This document shows, one piece after another, positions 1 through 7,552 of a stretch of DNA of 47,166 bases. Origin of the DNA: Syntrophomonadaceae bacterium (GTDB lineage Bacteria > Bacillota > Dethiobacteria > DTU022); the NCBI GenBank assembly GCA_003553895.1, contig PWFM01000050.1:1-47166 (forward strand), read 5' to 3'. The position numbers and the translations under genes were made by a program. The notes under the pieces are model-generated. The model had not been told where the DNA came from. It did no database searches and worked only from the letters and a program-made list of their open reading frames with translations. Each line of letters starts with the position of its first letter. The stretch's first letter is position 1.

Positions 1-35
1 AAAACCTTTCGCATGAAATCGCTCGTAAGAAGTTA

Positions 36-64
36 TTGAACGTCAACTTGATCTGCGCTATAAT
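36..64 (+). promoter_or_regulatory. Sigma-A-type promoter of tRNA-Thr
   Basis: The -35 box is TTGAAC (36-41) and the -10 box is TATAAT (59-64), separated by exactly 17 bases. The expected transcription start is near 71, about 7 bases before the mature 5' end of the tRNA. The match is close to the vegetative consensus, as expected for a stable-RNA gene. Confidence 0.8.
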
Positions 65-77
65 ATTTATGCTAAAG

Positions 78-153
78 GCCGGCATAGCTCAATTGGTAGA
101 GCAGCTGAATCGTAATCAGCATGTTGGGGGTTCGAGTCCTCTTGCCGGCTCCA
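78..153 (+). tRNA. tRNA-Thr (anticodon CGT)
   Basis: A cloverleaf folds by eye. The acceptor stem pairs GCCGGCA (78-84) with TGCCGGC (143-149), the discriminator base is T150, and the CCA end (151-153) is encoded in the DNA. The anticodon stem GCTGA/TCAGC closes the 7-base loop ATCGTAA, giving anticodon CGT, which reads ACG (Thr). The T-loop carries TTCGAGT. The gene stands alone, with its own promoter at 36-64 and terminator at 172-200. Confidence 0.95.
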
Positions 154-171
154 TATTTTTCTTGACTTTCG

Positions 172-200
172 GGGTCTGGATGATTTATCCAGACCCTTTT
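172..200 (+). terminator. Rho-independent terminator of tRNA-Thr
   Basis: A perfect 10-bp stem pairs 172-181 (GGGTCTGGAT) with 187-196, around the 5-base loop GATTT, and is followed by TTTT (197-200). It lies 19 bases after the tRNA CCA end. Confidence 0.85.
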
Positions 201-235
201 ACCTGGCACTTACTATCAGAAATTTCCACTATATT

Positions 236-454
236 TTGATCTTAAAAAGCCGCGAAGCAATGAAAGAGGCCAGGGTCAAAGAGGCGATGAACGAAGCTGT
301 TGTAAAAGCCGGGGAAGATGAGCCCCTTAATGAACTGGCCCGCATGATGAAGCGCCACCGCACCAACCGCCTGCACATCGTTGATGATCAGGGCAAGATC
401 ACCGGTATAGTAACCAGGTCTGACATTTTGCTGGGGCTCAGCAAGAAATCCTGA
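236..454 (+). CDS. Small single-CBS-domain protein, possibly a remnant
   Basis: The 72-residue product contains one CBS domain, about residues 13-66. The family pattern is visible: VKEAMN, then DEPLNELARMMKRH, then LHIVDDQGKITGIVTRSDIL. CBS domains normally work as tandem pairs (Bateman modules) that bind adenosyl ligands, so a lone copy would have to dimerise or pair with another protein. The longest reading starts at TTG 236 and an ATG lies at 260; neither has a convincing ribosome binding site. The ORF begins just after the tRNA terminator. It may be a decayed C-terminal piece of a larger CBS protein or a genuine small protein, and I cannot tell which. Confidence 0.5.
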   Translation: MILKSREAMKEARVKEAMNEAVVKAGEDEPLNELARMMKRHRTNRLHIVDDQGKITGIVTRSDILLGLSKKS

Positions 455-482
455 TCTTAATAATATATACTGCTTCCAAGTT

Positions 483-538
483 AATTAGGTTTTCTATGGT
501 TGGAAAGAAGATTTTAAAATGCCAGAGAAAACCTAATT
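483..538. repeat. 17-bp inverted repeat in a convergent intergenic region
   Basis: The left arm (483-499) pairs with the right arm (522-538) at 16 of 17 positions, the only mismatch being A496/G525, around a 22-base loop. It lies between the CBS ORF (+) and the LapA-like gene (-), whose 3' ends face each other. There is no long T tract directly after either arm, so it is not a standard terminator. A second, smaller hairpin follows (591-597 with 603-609, loop TAACG). No gene is visible in 455-670. Confidence 0.6.
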
Positions 539-670
539 GTGCGTTTTGAATACATCAATATTAATACAGCCTTAAGCTATTAATTACAGTACAGCTATAA
601 CGTAGCTGTCAGGCCTAACCGTCAGGACCTGCAGCTGCCCTCATGTATTTATCCATCTTTTCTGGCTTAC

Positions 671-868
671 TTAACGGTTTTTCCTGGCCAGCAAAGAAGC
701 CAGATAGCCGAGAATAAAACCGCCCACCAGGACTACAGCAATCAGAATAATCTGGGGCATGGAAATTGACCAAAATAGTATCCGAAGAACAGTTTCATGG
801 GTGTTTTGAATCAGGATGATCAGGAACAGGATCACCAGGACCAAAATGACGATAGCTTTTGGTTTCAT
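671..868 (-). CDS. LapA/DUF1049-family small membrane protein
   Basis: The 65-residue product has two hydrophobic segments, about residues 5-22 and 36-60, joined by a short polar loop containing QNTHETV, and a basic C-terminus (LLARKNR). This is the layout of the LapA domain family (DUF1049): QN before a beta-like stretch with FWS, then a GGFILGYLA-type second helix. In other bacteria LapA-type proteins sit in the inner membrane, sometimes with lipopolysaccharide-assembly partners; in Gram-positives the role is unknown. The start ATG is preceded by a good ribosome binding site (GGAGGT on the minus strand). It is a single-gene unit, convergent with the CBS ORF. Confidence 0.75.
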   Translation of the reverse strand: MKPKAIVILVLVILFLIILIQNTHETVLRILFWSISMPQIILIAVVLVGGFILGYLASLLARKNR

Positions 869-1076
869 TTCATTACCTCCATTTCATATAAATTCTTAAT
901 TGCCCGTAATTTGTTATGCTAGTATTCACCATTATGCTTCGGTTTCCTTCCAGCCGCCTCAGGAATGGCCCGGAATTATTTATAGTGTCAGATATGAAGA
1001 ATTACCCCTTTTTTTAACGATTCCCCTTATACTTATGTTATTATATTAAAGAACAATTTTAAAGAGGTGCTTTTGC

Positions 1077-2129
1077 TTGCCATATCCCCGTATTACGGCA
1101 GACCTGGATAAAATGGTTGAAAATGTAGCCCTGGTAAAAGAAAAGTGCGCCGCTTATGGTATTGACATTATCGGTGTTACCAAGGGGTTTTGCGCCCATC
1201 CCGATGTGGCGAGCGCTTATGTAAAAGGCGGAGTTAGTGGTTTGGGCGATTCCAGGATCGATAATCTCAAGAAGCTCCAACACCTAAATGTTCCCAAGTA
1301 TCTGCTTAGGATTCCCATGCTGAGCGAAGTAGAATCAGTAATCGAACATGCCCATATTAGTTTTAATTCTGAGCTGGTTACTATAAAAGCCCTGGGAAAA
1401 GAAGCGCTGCGACGGGGAAAAATCCACAGAATTATCCTGATGGTTGAACTTGGAGATATCAGGGAAGGGGTCCTGGAACAAGATGTAACGGAATATATCC
1501 AGGAAATTAAGGGTATTGAGGGGATCGAATTCTCCGGTATTGGGGCTAACCTTTCCTGTTTCGGCGGAGTTATCCCCGACGAACATAATATGAGCCGCCT
1601 GGTCGACCTGGCCGATCGCATAGAAAAAGAAACTGGAGTCATGGTTGGCATAGTATCAGGCGGCAGCACTTCCAGCATTCCCCTGGTTAGCAGGGGGAAA
1701 ATGCCGAAAAAAATTAACCACCTGCGACTCGGTGAAATATTCATCATTGGCACTTATGGCCCAACAGGGATCCATACTGATGTTTTTAAAATGGAGGCGG
1801 AAATAATCGAGATTAAATCTAAACCTTCTGTGCCGACCGGGGAAACCGGCCTTGATGCCTTTTTGAGAAAACCGGTCTTCGAAGATAAGGGTATCAGGAA
1901 ACGGGCTCTGCTTGCTATCGGCAGGCAGGACGTGGATATAGAGCATATTAAACCCTCCGACCAGGAAATCGAAATCATCGGAGCCAGCAGTGATCACCTG
2001 ATCCTCGATATAGATTCTTGCGCCCGGGAGTACCGGGTTGGCGACATTGTTGAGTTTGGTTTGAACTATGTTTCTATCCTACGTCTTATGACTTCAGAGT
2101 ATGTCCATAAGTTTACAGTCACCACCTAG
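1077..2129 (+). CDS. Ornithine/alanine-racemase-family PLP enzyme (Orr-like)
   Basis: This 350-residue protein has the alanine-racemase N-terminal PLP-barrel fold. The likely PLP lysine lies in VTKGFC (about residue 36). Further markers are GLGDSRIDNLKKL, LRIPMLSEV, LMVELGDIREGV, FSGIGANLSCFGGVIP, and the phosphate-binding VSGGSTSS followed by NHLRLGE. The spacing resembles the clostridial ornithine racemase group, about 350 residues, rather than biosynthetic alanine racemase Alr, which has an additional beta-domain with a catalytic Tyr. Expected reaction: interconversion of L- and D-ornithine or a similar amino acid in the cytoplasm. TTG 1077 is chosen because AGAGGTG lies just upstream. The exact substrate cannot be fixed from sequence; YhfX-like racemases are the alternative. 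Confidence 0.75.
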   Translation: MPYPRITADLDKMVENVALVKEKCAAYGIDIIGVTKGFCAHPDVASAYVKGGVSGLGDSRIDNLKKLQHLNVPKYLLRIPMLSEVESVIEHAHISFNSELVTIKALGKEALRRGKIHRIILMVELGDIREGVLEQDVTEYIQEIKGIEGIEFSGIGANLSCFGGVIPDEHNMSRLVDLADRIEKETGVMVGIVSGGSTSSIPLVSRGKMPKKINHLRLGEIFIIGTYGPTGIHTDVFKMEAEIIEIKSKPSVPTGETGLDAFLRKPVFEDKGIRKRALLAIGRQDVDIEHIKPSDQEIEIIGASSDHLILDIDSCAREYRVGDIVEFGLNYVSILRLMTSEYVHKFTVTT

Positions 2130-2260
2130 TCGGCCAACCAGCTCAATATTTACTGGAGCGACCGGAATAATTCGGACCGAAATGAAAGGTTGACAGGATG
2201 GCTGAAAAGGACGATAAGCGTGATCAAGAATAGCAGCCGTTAAAAAAGGAGGTTTTAAAA

Positions 2261-2932
2261 ATGTTTGATTTAACTTTTTGGGGTCATGCATGTTTCCTGT
2301 TATCAGGGGAGGGCAGGGAAAAACTCGTTTTCGATCCTTTTATTAGCGAAAATCAGCTTGCTCCGGTAAAAGTAGAAGAAATAAAGGCAGACTATATCCT
2401 GATTTCACATGCCCACTGGGATCACCTGGGTGATGCGTATGAAATTGCTCGCCTGAACGGCTCGACCATTATTTCCAGCTCAGAAATTGCCAAGAAAGCC
2501 GCCGCCGACGGGCTTAATGCCCATCCTCAGCACCTGGGCGGTCGCAGTTTTCAGCCTTTTGGATCGGTAAAGCTCACTCTCGCTTTTCATGGCGCCGGTA
2601 TAGAAGGAGGCCATGCCTGCGGTTTTGTGATCGATTATTACGGCAAAAAAATTTATTTTGCCGGTGATACCGGGCTTTTCAGCGACATGAAATTGATCGG
2701 TGAGCTCGACCCCCTCGATCTGGCTCTTTTGCCAATTGGAGATAATTTTACCATGGGAATTGATGATGCGGTGATGGCCGCTTCGTTCCTGCAGGCAAAA
2801 ACGGTTATACCCTATCACTATAATACGTGGCCGTTGATTGAAAAGGATCCTGAGGAATTTAAGCAAAAAGTGGAGCAAAAAACGAAAAGCAATTGTGTCA
2901 TCCTGCCACCGGGTGGCAGCTATACTTTTTAG
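2261..2932 (+). CDS. UPF0173 metal-dependent hydrolase (metallo-beta-lactamase fold)
   Basis: The 223-residue product matches the UPF0173/YtkL family in length and motifs. It opens with LTFWGHACF. The metal-binding signature is SHAHWDHLGD (about residues 49-58), with further ligands in FAGDTG (about 135-140) and the terminal YHYNTWP (about 185-191). Substrates of this family are not established; a broad hydrolase role in the cytoplasm is inferred. ATG 2261 follows an excellent AGGAGG. About 130 bases separate it from the racemase gene, and it is followed by a bidirectional terminator. Confidence 0.85.
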   Translation: MFDLTFWGHACFLLSGEGREKLVFDPFISENQLAPVKVEEIKADYILISHAHWDHLGDAYEIARLNGSTIISSSEIAKKAAADGLNAHPQHLGGRSFQPFGSVKLTLAFHGAGIEGGHACGFVIDYYGKKIYFAGDTGLFSDMKLIGELDPLDLALLPIGDNFTMGIDDAVMAASFLQAKTVIPYHYNTWPLIEKDPEEFKQKVEQKTKSNCVILPPGGSYTF

Positions 2933-3038
2933 CAACTGCCCGGGTAGGCGGGAGTTTATTGCGGCCGGCAAAAAGCAGGAGCATTTTACGGCACTTTAAT
3001 AACGGTTTGTTGTTGTAAAAATTAGTATCTTCGGCTAC

Positions 3039-3081
3039 AAAAAGCGGGACCTGCCCCCAAAGTGGGCTGTCCCGTTTTTTT
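3039..3081. terminator. Bidirectional terminator between convergent genes
   Basis: The stem CGGGAC (3045-3050) pairs with GTCCCG (3069-3074), with an inner GCCC/GGGC helix (3053-3056 with 3064-3067). It is flanked by an A run on the left and seven Ts on the right (3075-3081), so it can serve both the UPF0173 gene (+) and the amidinotransferase gene (-). Confidence 0.8.
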
Positions 3082-3134
3082 CAGGGTTCTATTTTTATAT
3101 GCTTTATAATCAACCTGCTTTAGTTTACTTACTT

Positions 3135-4022
3135 CTATTTATTTTCCTCTCGGTAGAGAGGTCGGGTCAAGCAGGTTGGTCCTCCTCCGCCCTTGACGGT
3201 TATGTCTTTGCCCGGGTATTCATAAACTGCGGCTCCTTCTTCCTCCAGGGCTTTCCTGGTGCGCGGACTGCCTCCGATCATGACACACTTGCGGGGGGCC
3301 AGGGCCAGGACGTTGCTGGCAAAATTTTCATATTCTTCGTCGGGAACTTCTACAAGTTTAAATCCTTTTTCAAGGAGCAAATTCCGGAAGGGAACTGCCA
3401 ACATTCGTGAATAGACTACAGCAAGGTCACAGTCAACCGGGCTGATCATCGAAGTCAGGTGCAGGCATTCATCGGGTCCATTCCAGTGAGGTAGGGGGAC
3501 TTCGATTATTTCTTTGACCATCTCCCCTGTTAGCTCCCGCAGCTGGGCTATACCTTCCCGGTTAGTCCTATAGCCAATTCCGACCGCTGCAGTATTGTCG
3601 TCAAACCAGACGACATCTCCTCCTTCAAGTATGCCCGGTGGTTTTATGGAGCCCAAAATGGGGATGCCCAGGTTTTCCAAAAAAGCGCCGATCGTTTCCG
3701 GTTCTTTCCTTCTTTCCTTTTTACCCATGTTGCAAAGAATGGCCCCCTGTGAAGTAATCAATACAGGGTCATGCACGTAGATGGAATCAAGGGTGTTTTT
3801 GTCATCTTCTGGGAGGTAATAGACTTCCGAAACATGGCTTTCAATGATCGTTGCCAGCTGGTTAAATTCATGCAGCGCTTTTTCAAAATTTGGTTTGCCA
3901 GGATAATTGAGTTTTTCCCACTGCTGGTTGGTGTACTCCTGGCCAAACCAGGCTTTGGCCGGGCTTTTCATTAAAATCGATTGGATTTTTCCGGTTTCAG
4001 ACTGACCGTTATATGTAATCAT
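3135..4022 (-). CDS. Amidinotransferase / dimethylarginine-hydrolase-like protein
   Basis: The 295-residue product belongs to the guanidine-modifying (arginine deiminase/DDAH) superfamily. The expected catalytic residues are visible: EGGD (133-136), His188 in ECLHLTS, and the C-terminal nucleophile Cys284 in GPTCLTRPLYR. HDPVLI (84-89) and NVLAL (237-241) also fit. Members hydrolyse or transfer the amidino group of arginine or methylated arginines, giving citrulline or ornithine products. A GGAGG site precedes the ATG on the minus strand, and a promoter candidate lies at 4067-4096. The nearby ornithine-racemase-like gene makes an arginine/ornithine link plausible, but that is inference. Exact substrate unknown. 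Confidence 0.8.
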   Translation of the reverse strand: MITYNGQSETGKIQSILMKSPAKAWFGQEYTNQQWEKLNYPGKPNFEKALHEFNQLATIIESHVSEVYYLPEDDKNTLDSIYVHDPVLITSQGAILCNMGKKERRKEPETIGAFLENLGIPILGSIKPPGILEGGDVVWFDDNTAAVGIGYRTNREGIAQLRELTGEMVKEIIEVPLPHWNGPDECLHLTSMISPVDCDLAVVYSRMLAVPFRNLLLEKGFKLVEVPDEEYENFASNVLALAPRKCVMIGGSPRTRKALEEEGAAVYEYPGKDITVKGGGGPTCLTRPLYREENK

Positions 4023-4363
4023 TTCTAACCTCCAGGTATTAAATGATCTTTAACCTTGCTGGTTCCATTCTACCATATCGTTTAATTGAAAACCAAAAGC
4101 CGGAGCCTGGTGGGTCCGGTATTAGCTGTCCGGTATTGAGCGTGGTAGGTGCTATTTTCAAACAGGTACTCAAGGCTGCATCTGGTTTGCCCGGTCCAGG
4201 CAATTGTAGTATCATTGATTGTAGCATTTCAGGTTGTTTTATCATGGTGCCTTAACCTTAAAGAAAAACCAATGAAGACTTAACGGGTCTTCTGCAGGCG
4301 TTTTTTTCTTGGAGGTAATTTTGTTAACTTATTTTTGTTAACCGGAAAAGGATAGATGCTTTT
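4023..4363. other. Divergent intergenic region, 341 bases, with leader-like hairpin
   Basis: No convincing gene lies here. Short open frames on both strands (about 4039-4255) lack ribosome binding sites and family features. Near the moxR side, AAGAAAAA (4261-4268) pairs perfectly with TTTTTCTT (4303-4310) around an inner hairpin GAAGAC/GTCTTC (4274-4279 with 4287-4292), with seven Ts at 4301-4307. This could be a terminator or attenuator in the moxR leader. It is followed by a perfect GGAGG (4311-4315) five bases before a 6-codon TTG ORF (4321-4341) and by two TTTTGTTAAC repeats (4319-4328, 4333-4342). Confidence 0.45.
4067..4096 (-). promoter_or_regulatory. Candidate promoter for the amidinotransferase gene
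   Basis: Read on the minus strand, TTGGTT (4096-4091) is followed after 18 bases by TAGAAT (4072-4067), with a TGG extended -10 element directly before it. It lies about 45 bases upstream of the ATG at 4022. Confidence 0.5.
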
Positions 4364-5278
4364 ATGACTGTAACACTGCCAGAATTAAAAAAAGGATTTG
4401 AGGGGACCGGCTATATTTGCGATGAAAGTACGGCTTTGACCGTTTATTTGACTCTCCAACTTCAAAAACCGCTTCTTATTGAGGGAGCGCCCGGGGTTGG
4501 GAAAACTGAAATGGGTAAGGTACTGGCCGAAATCTTGCAGACGGACTTGATCCGACTGCAGTGCTACGAGGGTCTTGATGAAACAAAGGCCCTCTACGAG
4601 TGGAACTACCAGCGTCAACTTTTGCGCATCCAGATGAACCGCAACCTGGAAGATGGCCAGGTTAAAGAGGAAGATCTGTTTTCAAAACAATACCTGATGG
4701 AAAGGCCCCTTCTGAAAGCGATTCAAGCAGAGGAGAGGCCCGTTCTTTTGATTGACGAAGTGGACAAGTGCGACCCTGAATTTGAAGCTTTTCTGTTTGA
4801 GGTCCTGTCCGATTTTCAGGTTTCGATCCCGGAATTGGGAACGATCAGGGCCCATCAAATTCCGGTGGTGGTTTTAACCAGCAACAATGAACGTGAACTG
4901 TCTGACGGCTTGAAAAGGCGCTGCCTTTATCTGTACCTTGACTTTCCGACTGTTGAAGATGAAGTCCAGATAATTAAGGCCAAGGTGCCGGCTGCCGCCG
5001 ATCGCCTGGCCTGGGACATGGCGCGAGTGGTGGCTCGCCTGCGCCGTGCAGGAGACTTACGTAAAAAGCCTTCCATCGCTGAAACCCTTGACTGGGCCAG
5101 AGCCCTGGTGGCCCTGGACCGCAACCGGCTCGACGGCAAAGTAGCCGGTGAAACCTTGAACCTGGTTTTAAAGACCCGGGCCGACCAGGAATATTTCAAT
5201 GAAGAGATCGGCCCTGAAGGAATCGAGAAAATACTCAGGCAAGGTAAAGATGGAGGTGAGGCTACCAGGTGCCGTTAA
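4364..5278 (+). CDS. MoxR-family AAA+ ATPase (CoxD-like)
   Basis: The 304-residue AAA+ ATPase has Walker A GAPGVGKTE (41-49), Walker B LLIDEVDK (128-135), a sensor-1 stretch VVVLTSNNERELSDGLKRRC and a C-terminal helical lid with an arginine-rich segment. MoxR ATPases act as chaperones that remodel or load cofactors into partner enzymes, working with a VWA-domain protein encoded next door. Here the next gene (CoxE-like VWA) starts at GTG 5269 and overlaps the stop by 10 bases, so the two are almost certainly coupled. The pair resembles CoxD/CoxE, which mature molybdenum CO dehydrogenase, but it is followed by a nickel CODH factor (CooC). The substrate enzyme is unknown. Confidence 0.85.
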   Translation: MTVTLPELKKGFEGTGYICDESTALTVYLTLQLQKPLLIEGAPGVGKTEMGKVLAEILQTDLIRLQCYEGLDETKALYEWNYQRQLLRIQMNRNLEDGQVKEEDLFSKQYLMERPLLKAIQAEERPVLLIDEVDKCDPEFEAFLFEVLSDFQVSIPELGTIRAHQIPVVVLTSNNERELSDGLKRRCLYLYLDFPTVEDEVQIIKAKVPAAADRLAWDMARVVARLRRAGDLRKKPSIAETLDWARALVALDRNRLDGKVAGETLNLVLKTRADQEYFNEEIGPEGIEKILRQGKDGGEATRCR

Positions 5279-6612
5279 AAGAGAAGTTTTCGCAGGGTCA
5301 CCTGGCAGAAAACCTGGTTACGTTCACCAACCTGTTGCGGAAAGAGGGAATCACGATCAGCACCGCTGAAACCATGGATGCCTTTTCGGCACTGCAGCAG
5401 ATAGAGATTTCTGACCGGGAGGATTTTAAAACAGCCCTGCAGGCCGCCTTGATTAAAAATCGCCGCGATCATGATTGTTTTAACCACCTGTTTGACTATT
5501 TTTTTGCCCCTCCGGAAATACGTAATAGGGAAGAGCATAAGGCGGCTATATATAAAAAAGAATATGAAGCCGGATTGGACCGGGCCGTCCGGGAATTAAC
5601 ATTTAAAGGAGAGTCTTTAGCGCTTTCTCCTGCGGAACTGGCCCAGTACAACAACATGACCTCCGATCAACGCGAACGGCTGCAGGCCTTCATGCATAAA
5701 ACTGAAACGGGGGTCAATGTTGAAGAGCGGTTTCGCCCCATCCTGGAGACGGTGGTTAAAAGCCACCTTCGTTACTGTCGGACAAACCAAAACCGGGAAC
5801 AACATGAAAACAAAAACAGTGATGGGGATTATTTAGGCGATGTTCCGGGTGGGAGTGGTTCTGGGTCCGGGAGTGGCAGGGCTGCCCTCAGCGAAGTGGA
5901 TATCCAGGCCATTACGGCCGGTGAACTGCCTGAGGCGGAGCAGCTCTTGCAGAGGCTGTCTAAAAAACTGGCCGTGCAGATTTTGCGCAGGCGCCGCACC
6001 GGCCCCCGCAGCGGGCCAATTGATCTGCGCCGCTCCCTGCGTGACAACATGCGTTACGGCGGCATCATATTTAAGCTGAAGCACAGGCCTAAGCGCCGGA
6101 ACCGCGAACAGATTGTTCTGCTTTGCGATGTGTCCGCTTCCATGAAACAGTACAGTACTTTCGTACTTCAATTTATGCATGGATTGCGTGAATCAGTGCG
6201 TGATTTGTCTTGCTTTAGCTTTTCCGATAACCTGGAGAACATCACTCCCGAACTTAAAAAAAGGGGAGGACTTCAACAGTTGCTGGATCGGGTCATACGC
6301 TGCAGTGATACCTGGGGCGGGGGAACTAACATTGGCCTCTCCGTCCGGGCTTTAATGGATAAATATCCTGACTTGCTGGGTGGAAGGACCTCTGTCATAG
6401 TAGTTAGTGATACCAGGACCATTTCTCTGGATTCTGCGGTCAAAGAATTGAGCAAACTCGGAGATCGGGTTAAAAGAATTGTCTGGCTTAACCCCCTGCC
6501 CAGGGAGCAGTGGTCTGAGTACCGTTCTGTAGAATCTGTATCCAAACTGGTGGAGATGTGGCCATGCAATACCATTGCCCAGCTGGAGGCAGTCCTTTCC
6601 GGACGACTCTAA
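5269..6612 (+). CDS. VWA-domain protein, CoxE-like
   Basis: The 447-residue protein has a charged N-terminal half and a C-terminal von Willebrand factor A domain of the CoxE type. The metal-ion-dependent adhesion site is visible as CDVSASM (Asp near residue 287), with a later GGGTNIG and VVSDTRT. The middle carries a glycine/serine linker at about 195-205. CoxE-like proteins partner a MoxR ATPase in cofactor maturation or complex remodelling. The GTG start at 5269 overlaps the MoxR gene and follows GGAGGTGAGG. An 87-base gap separates it from the CooC-like gene. Its target is not known. Confidence 0.8.
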   Translation: MPLKEKFSQGHLAENLVTFTNLLRKEGITISTAETMDAFSALQQIEISDREDFKTALQAALIKNRRDHDCFNHLFDYFFAPPEIRNREEHKAAIYKKEYEAGLDRAVRELTFKGESLALSPAELAQYNNMTSDQRERLQAFMHKTETGVNVEERFRPILETVVKSHLRYCRTNQNREQHENKNSDGDYLGDVPGGSGSGSGSGRAALSEVDIQAITAGELPEAEQLLQRLSKKLAVQILRRRRTGPRSGPIDLRRSLRDNMRYGGIIFKLKHRPKRRNREQIVLLCDVSASMKQYSTFVLQFMHGLRESVRDLSCFSFSDNLENITPELKKRGGLQQLLDRVIRCSDTWGGGTNIGLSVRALMDKYPDLLGGRTSVIVVSDTRTISLDSAVKELSKLGDRVKRIVWLNPLPREQWSEYRSVESVSKLVEMWPCNTIAQLEAVLSGRL

Positions 6613-6699
6613 AAAACTGAAATAAGTGGAAAGGGCAAGGCGTTACAAAAACAAGATATTAATAGCTTAATTAACCTGCAAAGAGAGGAGTAATGAATA

Positions 6700-7455
6700 A
6701 TGACCAAGCGCATAGCTATAGCCGGTAAAGGGGGGACAGGGAAAACTACCCTGGCTGCTTTACTGGTCCGTTTTCTAATGAATGAGAAAAAAGGTGCGGA
6801 TATCCTGACCGTCGATGCTGACGCAAACGCTAACCTTAACGAGGCCTTAGGTCTCGAAGTTGAAGAAACGGTTAGCTCAATTCTTGAAGATACCAAGGAC
6901 CCCAAGGCTGTTCCCGCCGGAATGACCAAAGATGTTTTTGTCGAGTACCGCCTGAGTCGGGCCATGGTTGAAGAGGATGCCTTTGATTTGCTGGTAATGG
7001 GTAATCCCGAAGGTCCCGGCTGTTATTGTTATCCCAACGATCTTCTCAAAAAATACCTGGAAACGTTAAGCAAAAATTATGATTACATGGTCATCGACAA
7101 TGAGGCGGGCCTGGAGCACCTTAGCCGCCGCCTTCTGCCCATGGTTGACCTGCTTTTGGTGACCAGCGATGCTACGGCAAGGGGTATTCGTTCTGCCGGT
7201 CGGGTCAGGGATATAGTGGAGAAAGTTAAGATGGATGTAACTAAAATGGGGCTGGTTATCAGCCGCAGCAGGGACGGTGAAGCCCAGGCCCTGGACCAGG
7301 AAATCAAGAATAGTGGACTTGAGCTTATAGGCGAAATCGGACATGATTCGCTGGTGGCCGATTATGATTTGAATGGTCGCCCCCTGTTGAGCCTTCCTGA
7401 TGATTCAAGGGCGGTGCAGGATTCCAGGAAACTTTTCCAGGCTTTGACTTTTTAA
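6700..7455 (+). CDS. cooC: CooC-like nickel-insertion ATPase for CO dehydrogenase
   Basis: The 251-residue MinD-type ATPase has the deviant P-loop GKGGTGKTT (9-17) with its signature lysine and the switch region TVDADANANL. The decisive feature is the metal-binding CXC in GPGCYCYPND (Cys108 and Cys110), which in CooC/AcsF proteins binds nickel at the dimer interface. Such proteins insert Ni into the C-cluster of anaerobic CO dehydrogenase or into CODH/acetyl-CoA synthase. No CODH gene is in this window, so its target must be elsewhere. The upstream MoxR and CoxE-like genes may be co-transcribed. Identification as CooC/AcsF family is good; which of the two functions is uncertain. Confidence 0.85.
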   Translation: MTKRIAIAGKGGTGKTTLAALLVRFLMNEKKGADILTVDADANANLNEALGLEVEETVSSILEDTKDPKAVPAGMTKDVFVEYRLSRAMVEEDAFDLLVMGNPEGPGCYCYPNDLLKKYLETLSKNYDYMVIDNEAGLEHLSRRLLPMVDLLLVTSDATARGIRSAGRVRDIVEKVKMDVTKMGLVISRSRDGEAQALDQEIKNSGLELIGEIGHDSLVADYDLNGRPLLSLPDDSRAVQDSRKLFQALTF

Positions 7456-7477
7456 ATTCTGGACCTAAGATCGGTAA

Positions 7478-7505
7478 AGCGCTGTCAACTTTTTGGCGCT
7501 GTTTT
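7478..7505 (+). terminator. Possible weak terminator after cooC
   Basis: AGCGC (7478-7482) pairs with GCGCT (7496-7500) around a T-rich loop and is followed by GTTTT. The stem is only 5 bp, so it may be a weak terminator between the CooC-like gene and the phosphoribosyltransferase gene. Confidence 0.4.
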
Positions 7506-7552
7506 GCCTCTACTACTAAACTGTGCTGGCTAAAACCGGGGAGGAAAAAGAG

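Noticed and set aside
36..239. A 67-codon frame running through the tRNA-Thr gene
   Set aside because: It overlaps the tRNA, its promoter and its terminator, and the product has no coding character.
2199..2234. An 11-codon ATG ORF in the gap before the UPF0173 gene
   Set aside because: Too short to judge; no evidence of a leader peptide, and the downstream gene has its own strong ribosome site.
4039..4255. Overlapping 70-codon open frames on both strands between the amidinotransferase and moxR genes
   Set aside because: No ribosome binding site, no family features, and both strands are equally open; the area contains the amidinotransferase promoter.
5829..6180. Long open frames on both strands within the CoxE-like gene
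   Set aside because: They lie entirely inside a gene with a clear VWA domain and reflect codon bias in the GC-rich linker.
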